NCBI RefSeq assembly: GCF_034366625.1 | Contig: NZ_JAXMIH010000023.1 | Coordinates: 186,001-250,000 of the forward strand | DNA from: Prosthecobacter sp. | GTDB lineage: Bacteria > Verrucomicrobiota > Verrucomicrobiia > Verrucomicrobiales > Verrucomicrobiaceae | Direction: 5' to 3' | Length of the DNA stretch: 64,000 nt | In this document: one piece after another, positions 1-8,326 of the stretch | How the letters are laid out: each line of letters opens with the position of its first letter | Position numbering within the stretch: the stretch's first letter is position 1 | Program-made: the position numbers and the translations under genes | The notes under the pieces: generated by a model | What the model saw: the letters and a program-made list of their open reading frames with translations, nothing else | What the model was told of the DNA's origin: nothing | Database searches by the model: none

Positions 1-2
1 CG

Positions 3-188
3 GGCGATCTCATCGCGTATGAGCATGAGGGCGGCCAGACATGGCTGGCCCGTGTCATCACCGTGGAAACCAAGGGCTTGCGCCTCAAACGTGCCAGCAA
101 CCCGGACGAGTTCTTCATGCCATGGGACAAGATCATCGGGAAGATGCTGTTTTCGTACATGTCGCCGGGTGCGCTGCCAAAATCATGA
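3..188 (+). CDS. C-terminal end of an unidentified protein (S24/S26 peptidase-like?)
   Basis: The frame is open from the window edge to a TGA at 186-188, giving about 61 residues with no start in view. It reads GDLIAYEHEG, then LARVI, then a hydrophobic FFMPWDKIIGKMLF stretch. A GDL(I/V) strand followed by an RV(I/V) strand is typical of S24/S26 (LexA or signal-peptidase-like) folds, but no catalytic residue is visible, so this is only a guess. Its stop overlaps the start of the next gene (ATGA), which suggests translational coupling with the sigma factor downstream. Confidence 0.5.
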   Translation, partial: GDLIAYEHEGGQTWLARVITVETKGLRLKRASNPDEFFMPWDKIIGKMLFSYMSPGALPKS

Positions 189-910
189 CGCACAGTTTCC
201 ATGACACGCGCTGGACTCTCATCGCCCGCTCGCGTGGTGATGATCCGGTGAGCCGTGCGGCGCTAAGCGAGCTGTGTGAGGCTTACTATGCGCCGGTGGT
301 GTCCTTCTTGCGACACGATGGCCGTGCGGAGGATGCTGCGCGGGACTTGGCGCATGATTTTTTTGCCAAGTTGCTCGAGGGGGATGCCATCAACGGGGCC
401 GATCCGCTCCGCGGTCGTTTTCGCAGCTATCTGCTATCCGCGTTGAAGCGATTCGCTGCGGATCAGCGGGATCACGATCATGCGGCAAAGCGCGGTGGCG
501 GGCAGATTCATGCGGTGATCGAGAATGACGACTCCAGCACCGGTGCTGGCCTGCAAATCGCCGACGCGAACGTCGAAGCGCCCGATGCGGCGTTTGATCG
601 CCAGTGGGCGCTTACGGTGCTCGCACGAGCGTTGAGCACGTTGGAAGCAGAGTTGCGTGACAGTGGCAAAGGACTCCAATTCGAGACGCTGAAGCAGTGG
701 CTGACCGCAGACGGTGATGCCACGCCGCAAAGTGAAGCGGCAGCGAAACTCGGCCTCAGCGAAGATACCGTCAAAGTCGCCATCCACCGCTTGCGCAAAC
801 GCTTCCGCGATGCCGTGAAGGCCGAAATCGCTCAAACCGTGAGCGATTCAGGCAACGTGCGTGAGGAGCTTGATGCGCTGATGAACGCGTTGCGCGGAGG
901 CGGAGGATAG
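185..910 (+). CDS. RNA polymerase ECF sigma factor, planctomycete-type
   Basis: Predicted 241 residues, starting at the ATG that overlaps the previous stop (ATGA at 185-188); an in-frame extension back to 41 only reads through the upstream gene. Region 2 lies near residues 20-100 (TRWTLIARSRG, then LCEAYYAPVVSFLR, then AARDLAHDFFAKLL). Region 4 lies near 145-210 with the helix-turn-helix SEAAAKLGLSEDTVKVAIHR. The TRWTL opening, the KRGGG motif at 102-106 and the long linker are shared with the sigma factor at 58529, so the two are paralogues of the ECF class often found beside Ser/Thr kinases in Planctomycetes and Verrucomicrobia. No anti-sigma gene is adjacent. The last codons and stop lie in a palindrome shared with aspS. 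Confidence 0.85.
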   Translation: MTHSFHDTRWTLIARSRGDDPVSRAALSELCEAYYAPVVSFLRHDGRAEDAARDLAHDFFAKLLEGDAINGADPLRGRFRSYLLSALKRFAADQRDHDHAAKRGGGQIHAVIENDDSSTGAGLQIADANVEAPDAAFDRQWALTVLARALSTLEAELRDSGKGLQFETLKQWLTADGDATPQSEAAAKLGLSEDTVKVAIHRLRKRFRDAVKAEIAQTVSDSGNVREELDALMNALRGGGG

Positions 911-1007
911 GCCTCCGGCCTGTCAATGGATTGAGGCTTCCAGCCTTGATTCGGACGGGCCAAGGCTGGAAGCCCCGGTCCATTGACAGCCTGGAAGGCT
1001 ATCCTCC
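902..1007. repeat. Long imperfect palindrome spanning two convergent stop codons (REP-like, possible bidirectional terminator)
   Basis: Nested complementary arms are visible. GGAGGATAG at 902-910 pairs with CTATCCTCC at 999-1007, CTGTCAATGGA at 920-930 with its complement at 979-989, and GGCTTCCAGCCTTG at 935-948 with CAAGGCTGGAAGCC at 961-974. A 12-base loop remains. The outer arms contain the TAG stop of the sigma gene and, on the other strand, the TAG stop of aspS. There is no U-run, so a REP-like element acting as a terminator or mRNA stabiliser fits better than a standard intrinsic terminator. Confidence 0.75.
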
Positions 1008-2831
1008 GATGGGAGCAGCAGCCTCCGGCTTCTTCTCCTTGAAGGTGCTCTGGATGTAAATCTCGCGGAGCGTCTTGAAGTCGATGGTCGTCGGGCTGTC
1101 AGTCATCAGGTCGGCGCCTTTGTTGTTCTTCGGGAAGGCGATGACTTCGCGGATGCTGTCCTCGCCGCTGACGAGCATGGCGACGCGGTCGAGGCCGAGG
1201 GCGAGGCCGCCGTGAGGCGGAGCGCCGAAGCGGAAGGCGTCGAGGAGATGGCCGAATTTATGCGCCTGTTCTTCCTCGTTCACGCCGAGGACGCTGAACA
1301 TCTTGGCTTGCAGATCCTTCTCGTGGATTCGGATGGAGCCGCCGCCTAGTTCGTAGCCGTTGAGGACCACGTCGTAGGCTTCGGCGCGGACTTTGGCGTA
1401 TTCACCGGCTTCCATGAGCGGGATGTCCTCCGTTTTCGGGCGGGTGAAAGGGTGATGCACGGCCACCCAGCTCTGCGTTTCGGCGTCGTGGGCCAGGAGC
1501 GGGAAATCGACGACCCAGAGGAAGTTGAAGGCGGTGCTGCCCTTCGTGAGTTCGGTCATGTTCGCGATCTCGACGCGGACGCGACCGAGAATGTCACACG
1601 CTTCCTGCCAGGTGCCGGCGTAGAAGAAGATGAGGTCGTTTTCTTCGACCTTGAGCTTGGCGATGAGCGCCTGCTGTTCCTCGGGGCTGAAGAATTTCCA
1701 CAGCGGGGACTTGTACTCGAGCACGCCATTCGCATCGCGCTCCACCTTGATGAAGGCGAGTTGCTTCACCTTCATGCCCGCCTGCGTGGCGATCTCGTTC
1801 AAACGGATCATCTGACCCGTGGTGATGCCGGCGAAACCCTTCACGTTGATGGAGCGCACGACGCCACCGCCTTCGATGGTGCTGCGGAAGATTTTGAAGC
1901 CGCTGCTGGCAAAGACATCGGCCATATCGACGATCTCGTTGCCATAGCGTGTGTCGGGCTTGTCAGAGCCGTAGCGGTCCATCGCTTCCTGATACGTCAT
2001 GATCGGGAAGGGCAGGGGAATGTCGCGTCCGGTGCCAGATTTGAACATGCTGGCGAGCAGGCCTTCAACGAGCGTGATGATGTCGTTGCGCTCGATGAAA
2101 CTGGCCTCGATGTCAATCTGCGTGAACTCGGGCTGGCGGTCAGCGCGCAGGTCTTCATCGCGGAAACAGCGGGCAATTTGAAAGTAGCGCTCCAGGCCAG
2201 CGACCATGAGAAGCTGCTTATACTGCTGCGGGGCCTGCGGCAGCGCATAGAACTTGCCGGGATTCAAACGGGCGGGCACGAGGAAGTCACGGGCGCCTTC
2301 GGGCGTCGGGTTGCTCAAAATCGGCGTTTCGACTTCCACGAAGCCAGCGGCGTCGAGATAGTTGCGCGCAGAGTTGGTGATCTTGTGACGCGTGCGGATG
2401 TTCCGGTTCATGCGCTCGCGGCGCAGGTCGAGGTAGCGGTATTTCATCCGCAAATCCTCGTTGGAAAGCTCCCGGTCGAGGTGGAAGGGCAGCACGTCGG
2501 CCTTGTTGAGCACTTTGCATTCGGTGGCGACGATTTCGACATCACCCGTCGGCAGTTTGGCGTTTTCCGTGCCTGCGACACGCGCGGCGACCTTGCCGGT
2601 GATCTGCAGCACGTCCTCGTCACGCAAGGTGTGGCTCTGCGCGGCCAGTTCAGCATTCTCCTCGGGGCGGAAGACCACCTGTGTCAGTCCTTCGCGATCG
2701 CGCAGGTCAATGAAGATGACGCCGCCGTGGTCGCGGGCCGAATTCACCCAGCCACAGAGCGTGACGGTCTGGCCGATGTGCTCTGAGCGGACGGCGTTGC
2801 AGTGAAGGGTGCGGAAGATGTTCGGGATCAT
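999..2831 (-). CDS. aspS: Aspartate-tRNA ligase, probably non-discriminating (Asp/Asn)
   Basis: Cytoplasmic class II synthetase of 610 residues, close to the usual bacterial AspRS length of about 590. The start is the ATG at 2831 (MIPNIFRTLH); upstream codons in frame lack family similarity. The order is an N-terminal OB-fold anticodon domain (about 1-110), a catalytic domain with motif 2 (FRDEDLRADRQPEFTQID) and motif 3 (GLALGLDRVAML), and an inserted GAD domain. His35 in NSARDHGG and Gly87 in ARVAGTEN align with the H31/G83 pair of non-discriminating AspRS (Pseudomonas aeruginosa) rather than the L30/K82 pair of E. coli. This predicts that it also charges tRNA-Asn for amidation by GatCAB. 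The C-terminal PIGG and stop come from the flanking palindrome. Confidence 0.96.
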   Translation of the reverse strand: MIPNIFRTLHCNAVRSEHIGQTVTLCGWVNSARDHGGVIFIDLRDREGLTQVVFRPEENAELAAQSHTLRDEDVLQITGKVAARVAGTENAKLPTGDVEIVATECKVLNKADVLPFHLDRELSNEDLRMKYRYLDLRRERMNRNIRTRHKITNSARNYLDAAGFVEVETPILSNPTPEGARDFLVPARLNPGKFYALPQAPQQYKQLLMVAGLERYFQIARCFRDEDLRADRQPEFTQIDIEASFIERNDIITLVEGLLASMFKSGTGRDIPLPFPIMTYQEAMDRYGSDKPDTRYGNEIVDMADVFASSGFKIFRSTIEGGGVVRSINVKGFAGITTGQMIRLNEIATQAGMKVKQLAFIKVERDANGVLEYKSPLWKFFSPEEQQALIAKLKVEENDLIFFYAGTWQEACDILGRVRVEIANMTELTKGSTAFNFLWVVDFPLLAHDAETQSWVAVHHPFTRPKTEDIPLMEAGEYAKVRAEAYDVVLNGYELGGGSIRIHEKDLQAKMFSVLGVNEEEQAHKFGHLLDAFRFGAPPHGGLALGLDRVAMLVSGEDSIREVIAFPKNNKGADLMTDSPTTIDFKTLREIYIQSTFKEKKPEAAAPIGG

Positions 2832-2942
2832 GGCGGAAAAAGGGCGCGTAGAGTCGGCGGATTCGGCCTGGGTGCAAGGGGGAAGGCATGGCCGAAAAAC
2901 GCTCTGGCATGGATCGTGCGGCTTTGTTAGTCTGGTCCGGTC

Positions 2943-3602
2943 ATGACGCGCTTTTTCATTCACACTTTGCTCCTGGCTGCCTGCACAGGCACTTTGCATG
3001 CGCAGGGCGGCATCGAAGGCGCGGTGACACTGACCGGCAGGCCGATGGGACCGCCGCCGACGGCGCACTATGCGCTGAACGCGGGCCAGGTGGCTGCCTC
3101 GCCGAAACAACTGGCCGTGGTCTATCTCGAAGTGCCGGGTGCCAAACAACAACCGCCGGGGCAGCCGCTGGTGATGGTGCAGCGCGGCTACCAGTTTGCG
3201 CCGGGCGTGCTGGCGGTGCAGACCGGCACGCAGGTGGTGTTTCCGAACAACGACAGCGACTATCACAACGTCTTTTCATTCTCGAAGACGAAGCGCTTCG
3301 ACCTGGGGCGCTTTCGCAAAGACGAAACGCCGCCCGCGCTGACCTTCGACAAGGCGGGCGTGGTGCGGCTCTACTGCGAAATTCATCAGCACATGCGCGG
3401 CGTCATTCTCGTGCTCGACACACCGCACTTTGCCATCACGGACGCGGACGGGCGCTACCGGCTCAGCGGCCTGCCCGCCGGCACCTGGCAGCTCAAGGCC
3501 TGGCTGGATGAAAAAACCACCATCATGCAGGATGTGACGGTGACGCCGGGCAAAACGCTGCGCGTGGATTTTGCCGGCGTGCGCACCGCCAGCACCCGCT
3601 GA
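2943..3602 (+). CDS. Secreted cupredoxin-like protein (methylamine-utilisation-type) with carboxypeptidase-regulatory-like fold
   Basis: Predicted 219 residues with a signal peptide (about 1-21, cleavage near LHAQ). The central domain is plastocyanin-like, with His108 in SDYHNVF and the CEIHQHM cluster giving Cys145, His148 and Met151. These match type 1 copper ligands (His, Cys, His, Met). The C-terminus (about 160-215) looks like a carboxypeptidase-regulatory beta domain (ITDADGRYRLSGLPAGTW). It is probably periplasmic and copper-binding; electron transfer or copper sensing is inferred. It is the first gene of a tight forward group, with only 13 bases before the cyclase gene. Confidence 0.82.
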   Translation: MTRFFIHTLLLAACTGTLHAQGGIEGAVTLTGRPMGPPPTAHYALNAGQVAASPKQLAVVYLEVPGAKQQPPGQPLVMVQRGYQFAPGVLAVQTGTQVVFPNNDSDYHNVFSFSKTKRFDLGRFRKDETPPALTFDKAGVVRLYCEIHQHMRGVILVLDTPHFAITDADGRYRLSGLPAGTWQLKAWLDEKTTIMQDVTVTPGKTLRVDFAGVRTASTR

Positions 3603-3615
3603 ACCGCCACCCGCG

Positions 3616-5379
3616 ATGCCCGCGCTCACTTTCCGCACGAAGCTGATCCTGGCGATGTCGCTCACTGTCGCCGCCGTGACAGGTTCGACGCTCTACATGA
3701 CACAGCAGCGCGTGCAGGCGGCGTATCAGCGCCAGTTTGAGGAGCAGTTCCGCCTGCAGCTCACCTTTTTCAGCGAACGCCGCGTGCAGCAGCTCGGCGA
3801 GATCGCGAAACGCTGCCAGCGAGTGACGGAGTCCGTGCGCATCACCTCCGCGCTCGAAGAAGCGCTCATGGAGGACGACCCCGATCTCTTTTACGACAAT
3901 CTTGACACCGAGATCGCGTTGCTGACCGCTTCTGCCGACAATCCTTCGATCACGGTGATTGATCCGATGGGCCGTGCGCTCGTGCCGAAGAAAACGCGGG
4001 CGTATTTTCTGCCGCAAGGCACGGGCGATGGCCGCACCAGTCCGCTGGGCCGGCTGGTGGTGCGCATGTCGGCAGGCGAACGCAGGCAGCAGGAGATCGG
4101 CTATCTCACAGTGGCGGATGGCACGCTGAGCGAGTTCATCGTCACCACGCTGATCAATCAGGCCACCGACGATGTGCTCGGCGCTTTGGTGATGGCGTTT
4201 CCTCTCAGTGACCAAGGCGAGCGCGCGATGCATGAATCCAGCCGGCAGGCGCTGCTCAGCGGCATCTGGCTGGACGGGCTCATCCATTCGCAGACCATTC
4301 CCGCCGCGATGCATGACCTGCTGGCAAAGCGTGTGGCGGCAGAACTTAAAAACACCTCCAGCGGCACCAGCCGCGAGACGATTCGTGTCGCGGACATGCC
4401 GCACTTGCTGTTTCACCGTGTGTTGAATCCAGGATCGCTGTTTCCACCGGCGGCTCAGGTGGGCCTGTATTCGATGGCGGAGGCGGTGCGCGAGCAGCAG
4501 CAGCTTCGTGCGCGCATTCTTGGTTTCGGTGCTGCAGCGCTCCTCGGCGGTATGGCGTTGATCTTGTATCTCTCGCATGGCTTCAGCCGTCCCATTGAAG
4601 CACTGGCCGCTGGAACTCGGCGCATTGCGGCGGGTGATTTCGAGGTGCGTGTTCCGGTGCGCGGGCGCGATGAACTCGGCGCACTGGCGGCGTCGTTCAA
4701 TGAGATGGCCGTCGAGCTTGCGCAAAAGGAACGTTACAAACTGCTGCTCGCGCAGGTGAGTGATCCGCAGGTGGCGGACGCGTTGATGCATGGCCGCGTG
4801 GCATTGGGTGGCGAGGTGCGGCATGCCAGCGTGCTGTTTTGCGACATCCGCGGTTTCACCGCGCTCACCGAGGGCATGCCGCCGCAGGAAGTCATCGCCA
4901 TGCTGAACGAGCACATGACCGCGATGACGCGCGTCGTTCACGCACACCACGGCGTGGTGGACAAATTTGTCGGCGATCTGATCATGGCGATCTTTGGCGC
5001 GCCGAAAAGCTACGGCGATGACACGCGGCTGGCGGTGGATTGTGCGCTGGAGATGCTCGCGGTGCGGCGGAAGTTGAATGCAGCGGCCAAACAGCGCATC
5101 GAGATGGGCATTGGTGTCGCCACGGGTGAGATGGTGGCCGGCTGCATGGGTTCTGACGACCGACTGAACTACACCGTGCTCGGCGAACGCGTGAACCTGG
5201 CCTCGCGCCTGTGCTCGAAGGCTGGCGCCGCCGAATTGTTCATCGACGAGGCCACGCACGCGGCGCTGAACGGCATTTTTACGGCGGAGCCAGTGGAGCC
5301 GATGCCGCTGAAGGGCTTTAGCCAGCCGGTGGCGGCGTTTCGATTGAGTCTTGCCGAAACGACCGGCCCTGTTGCATGA
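3616..5379 (+). CDS. Transmembrane class III adenylate cyclase with periplasmic sensor and HAMP domain
   Basis: Predicted 587 residues from ATG 3616; an in-frame ATG at 3571 lies inside the preceding gene and adds only a proline-rich stretch. TM1 is about 10-27, a periplasmic sensor region follows (28-299, Cache-like by position only), TM2 is about 301-320, HAMP 321-372 and the cyclase domain about 403-575. Metal-binding Asp410 (FCDIRGFT) and Asp454 (KFVGD), purine-selecting Lys450 and Thr520, and Asn527/Arg531 (NLASRL) are all present. The enzyme therefore looks active and ATP-specific, making cAMP in the cytoplasm in response to a periplasmic signal. Its TGA overlaps the first possible start of the barrel gene downstream. 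Confidence 0.92.
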   Translation: MPALTFRTKLILAMSLTVAAVTGSTLYMTQQRVQAAYQRQFEEQFRLQLTFFSERRVQQLGEIAKRCQRVTESVRITSALEEALMEDDPDLFYDNLDTEIALLTASADNPSITVIDPMGRALVPKKTRAYFLPQGTGDGRTSPLGRLVVRMSAGERRQQEIGYLTVADGTLSEFIVTTLINQATDDVLGALVMAFPLSDQGERAMHESSRQALLSGIWLDGLIHSQTIPAAMHDLLAKRVAAELKNTSSGTSRETIRVADMPHLLFHRVLNPGSLFPPAAQVGLYSMAEAVREQQQLRARILGFGAAALLGGMALILYLSHGFSRPIEALAAGTRRIAAGDFEVRVPVRGRDELGALAASFNEMAVELAQKERYKLLLAQVSDPQVADALMHGRVALGGEVRHASVLFCDIRGFTALTEGMPPQEVIAMLNEHMTAMTRVVHAHHGVVDKFVGDLIMAIFGAPKSYGDDTRLAVDCALEMLAVRRKLNAAAKQRIEMGIGVATGEMVAGCMGSDDRLNYTVLGERVNLASRLCSKAGAAELFIDEATHAALNGIFTAEPVEPMPLKGFSQPVAAFRLSLAETTGPVA

Positions 5380-5399
5380 TGTGCATGTCATTTTCCCGC

Positions 5400-6581
5400 A
5401 TGAAACACTGCCTTGCACTCCTTCTCCTCGCTGCTCCGGCATGGGCCGTCGAACTGCTGCCGCGTGACTGGCCGGTACAGGCGAGCTTGAGCGGGCGCAT
5501 CGACATGGAGAGCTATTTGTCCGACGGAGCGCCGCCTGCGCTGCTGTTTTCCGATGACGAGCTGTTTTTTAATCCGCGTGTGTCGTTGTTTGCTGACGTG
5601 CATTTCGGCAGCCATTGGTATGCGTTTGCACAGGCGCGGTTTGACCGTGGTTTCGATCCTGGCTTGAATGCGGGCGGCAAGGGCCGGATCGATGAGTATT
5701 TCCTGCGCTGGACGCCGCTGGATGCGCCGGTGATCAACCTTCAAGCCGGCAAATTTGCCACGGTGTTTGGGAACTGGGTGCAGCGGCACCTCGCGTGGGA
5801 CAATCCGTTCATCACCGCCCCGCTGGCGTATGAAAACGTGCTCATCATGACGGATCGCACCGCTCCGGCTGGTGCGGGAGGTTTTCTCGGTCGGCGCAAT
5901 CGCACGGACACGAAGGGAAGCTGGCTGCCGGTGATCTGGGGGCCGTCGTATGCCACGGGTGCGTCGGTGTTTGGCCGCATCGAGCGGTTTGATTATGCCT
6001 TTGAAATCAAGAACGCCAGCCTCTCGTCGCGTCCCACGGCTTGGCGTGCTGATGAAGTGGGCTTCAATGCGCCGACCTACAGCGGTCGTCTCGGTTTCCG
6101 TCCCGATGCCGCATGGAACCTCGGCATCAGCGGCAGCACTGGCGCCTACATGATCGGAGAACCGACGCCGGGGCTGCCCGCAGGCTCGGAGCGCGATGAC
6201 TACCAGCAAAGCACGCTCGGCTTTGATGTGAGCTATGCCCACGGTCATCTGCAACTGTGGAGCGAGGTGATTCTCTCCCGTTTCGAGGTGCCAAATGTCG
6301 GCAACGCCGATTCGCTCTCTTATTTCATCGAGGCGAAGTACAAGTTCACCGAAAGCCTGTTCGCCGCGCTGCGCTGGAACCAGCAGTTTTTTGACACTGT
6401 GCCGAATGGTGCCGGAGGTAACGCCACCTGGGAATCGCGCATCATGCGCATCGACACGGCGGTGGGTTATCGCTTCAACCGCAGCCTCCAGCTCAAGCTG
6501 CAATACAGTTACGGCCACGAAAACAGCCCCGCCGAAAACGCCGAGCACCTGCTGGCCACGCAGTTGACGTGGCGGTTTTGA
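5400..6581 (+). CDS. Outer-membrane beta-barrel protein, porin-like
   Basis: Predicted 393 residues. The start at 5400 (MKHCLALLLLAAPAWA) gives a textbook signal peptide; alternatives at 5376 (overlapping the cyclase stop) and 5385 add up to eight residues. The mature part is rich in alternating aromatic/polar strands (FGSHWYAFAQARFDRGF, LFAALRWNQQFFD, LQLKLQYSYGHEN) and ends in Phe (LTWRF), the usual C-terminal signal for outer-membrane barrel insertion. Substrate is unknown. It sits last in a coupled group with the periplasmic cupredoxin and the sensor cyclase, so a shared role is likely. Confidence 0.8.
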   Translation: MKHCLALLLLAAPAWAVELLPRDWPVQASLSGRIDMESYLSDGAPPALLFSDDELFFNPRVSLFADVHFGSHWYAFAQARFDRGFDPGLNAGGKGRIDEYFLRWTPLDAPVINLQAGKFATVFGNWVQRHLAWDNPFITAPLAYENVLIMTDRTAPAGAGGFLGRRNRTDTKGSWLPVIWGPSYATGASVFGRIERFDYAFEIKNASLSSRPTAWRADEVGFNAPTYSGRLGFRPDAAWNLGISGSTGAYMIGEPTPGLPAGSERDDYQQSTLGFDVSYAHGHLQLWSEVILSRFEVPNVGNADSLSYFIEAKYKFTESLFAALRWNQQFFDTVPNGAGGNATWESRIMRIDTAVGYRFNRSLQLKLQYSYGHENSPAENAEHLLATQLTWRF

Positions 6582-6626
6582 ATCAAGCGGGCAAGGTGGC
6601 CGGCGAATGTGTCGTTACCTGCGGCC

Positions 6627-8105
6627 ATGATTCGAATCCTGCCTGCGTTCTTTTTTCTGACGGTCGTGCTCCACGCCGCTGAGAAACCCAATGTGATCTT
6701 TCTCCTCGCCGATGATCTTGGCCGGCAGGATCTCGGCTGTTACGGCAGCACCTTTTACGAGACGCCGAATCTGGATCGCATTGCGAAGGAAGGGGCTCTT
6801 TTCACCAATGGTTATGCGGCTTGCCCCGTGTGTTCGCCCACACGTGCGGCGGTGCAAACCGGTCGCTGGCCACAGCGCACGGGCGTGACGGACTACATCG
6901 GTGCCGCGATGAAGCCCGAGCTTTGGAAGCGCAATACGTTGCTGCTGCCGGCACCGTATACTGATCGCCTCGCGCACGAGGAGGTGACGATGGGCGAGAT
7001 GATGAAGAGCTCGGGTTACGCCACCTTCTTCGCCGGGAAGTGGCATCTCGGGCCAGAAGGTTACTGGCCGGAGAATCAGGGCTACGACAGCAACATGGGT
7101 GGCGTGGATCGCGGTGGTCCTTATGGCCCTGGGAAGTATTTCACGCCCTACAATAACCCGCGTCTGCCAGACGGCCCGCCGGGCGAGCACTTGCCGGACC
7201 GGCTGGCGACTGAGACCTGCAAGTTCATCGAAGCGAACAAGAACAAGCCCTTCTTCGCCTGCTACTCCTTTTATGACGTTCACACGCCGCTGAACGCCCG
7301 CGCTGATTTGACGGCCAAGTATGAAGAAAAACGCAAGAAACTCGGGCTTGAGCCGAAGTTTGGCCGTGAGGAGCCGCGCGATGTGCGTCTCGTCCAAGAA
7401 CACGCCGTCTATGCCGCGATGGTCGAGGCCATGGATCTTGCTGTGGGCAAGATTTTGTCGAAGCTCGACGAACTCGATCTCGCCAAGAACACGCTGATCA
7501 TTTTCACCTCCGACAACGGCGGTCTGAGCACCAGCGAAGGTTCACCCACCTCGAATCTCCCGCTGCGAGGTGGCAAAGGCTGGCTCTACGAAGGTGGCAT
7601 TCGCGAACCGCTGCTCATCCGCTGGCCCGCCGTGCTCAAAGCTGGACAAACCATCGACACGCCCGTGTGCAGCCCGGATTACTTCGCCACGCTGATGGAT
7701 GTCGCTGGTGGCAAAACGACCACCAAAGTCGACGGCGTGAGCCTACGCCCGCTGCTCGAAGGCAAGGGCGACCTGCCGGAGCGGTCACTCTGCTGGCACT
7801 ACCCGCACTACGGCAATCAAGGCGGTGCGCCGGGGGCTGCGATTCGCCGGGGCGACTGGAAACTCATCCAGTGGTTCGAGAAACCCGACGAGCCTGAGCT
7901 CTACAACCTGCGCGATGACTTGAGCGAAACGAAGAATCTCGCCACGCAGGAGCCGAAGCGTGTCAAAACACTGCTCGCCGAGCTGCAAGCCTGGCAAAAA
8001 GATGTCGGGGCTCTCCTGCCCGTAAAAAACACCGCCTACAACCCGGCCCAGCCCAATGGCCGCATCGCGGCGAATCCAGCGAAGGGCGCGAAGAAGAAAA
8101 AATAA
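6627..8105 (+). CDS. Secreted sulfatase (arylsulfatase/alkaline-phosphatase superfamily)
   Basis: Predicted 492 residues from ATG 6627, which opens a signal peptide (MIRILPAFFFLTVVLHAAE); a GTG at 6609 is possible. The start of the fold, KPNVIFLLADDLG, carries the metal-binding Asp pair. CSPTR at 69-73 is the CxPxR formylglycine motif, with Cys69 as the modified residue. GKWHLG and the FTSDNGG metal site near 300 are also present. It probably removes sulfate esters from polysaccharides outside the cytoplasm; the exact substrate cannot be read. Activation needs a formylglycine-generating enzyme, which is not encoded here. The C-terminus is lysine-rich (KGAKKKK). Confidence 0.93.
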   Translation: MIRILPAFFFLTVVLHAAEKPNVIFLLADDLGRQDLGCYGSTFYETPNLDRIAKEGALFTNGYAACPVCSPTRAAVQTGRWPQRTGVTDYIGAAMKPELWKRNTLLLPAPYTDRLAHEEVTMGEMMKSSGYATFFAGKWHLGPEGYWPENQGYDSNMGGVDRGGPYGPGKYFTPYNNPRLPDGPPGEHLPDRLATETCKFIEANKNKPFFACYSFYDVHTPLNARADLTAKYEEKRKKLGLEPKFGREEPRDVRLVQEHAVYAAMVEAMDLAVGKILSKLDELDLAKNTLIIFTSDNGGLSTSEGSPTSNLPLRGGKGWLYEGGIREPLLIRWPAVLKAGQTIDTPVCSPDYFATLMDVAGGKTTTKVDGVSLRPLLEGKGDLPERSLCWHYPHYGNQGGAPGAAIRRGDWKLIQWFEKPDEPELYNLRDDLSETKNLATQEPKRVKTLLAELQAWQKDVGALLPVKNTAYNPAQPNGRIAANPAKGAKKKK

Positions 8106-8326
8106 CCCCAGCCAGCTTGAGGGGACGGTGACTGAGAAAGAGGGCCGCTTGCAATTTTTTTTCCGGCCTTTTCCCGGTTGAATTACGATTGAAGGTTGTC
8201 TAGCACGGTCAAGGATGTTCTAAAACATAGACAAAAATTTCACAAACTTCGACAAATTGAAACAAAACTTTGACGAAATGGCTTTTTGTCGCAATTATCC
8301 TCCTCATAACCACTAACCCACCTGCC

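Noticed and set aside
1452-2786. 444-codon open frame opposite aspS
   Set aside because: It lies entirely antisense to a well-defined AspRS and its product is Asp/Glu/Gly/Val-rich with no domain, as expected from a high-GC shadow frame.
3523-5442. 639-codon reverse frame opposite the cyclase
   Set aside because: Its product is Arg/His-rich without any family motif, while the forward strand encodes an intact cyclase with all catalytic residues.
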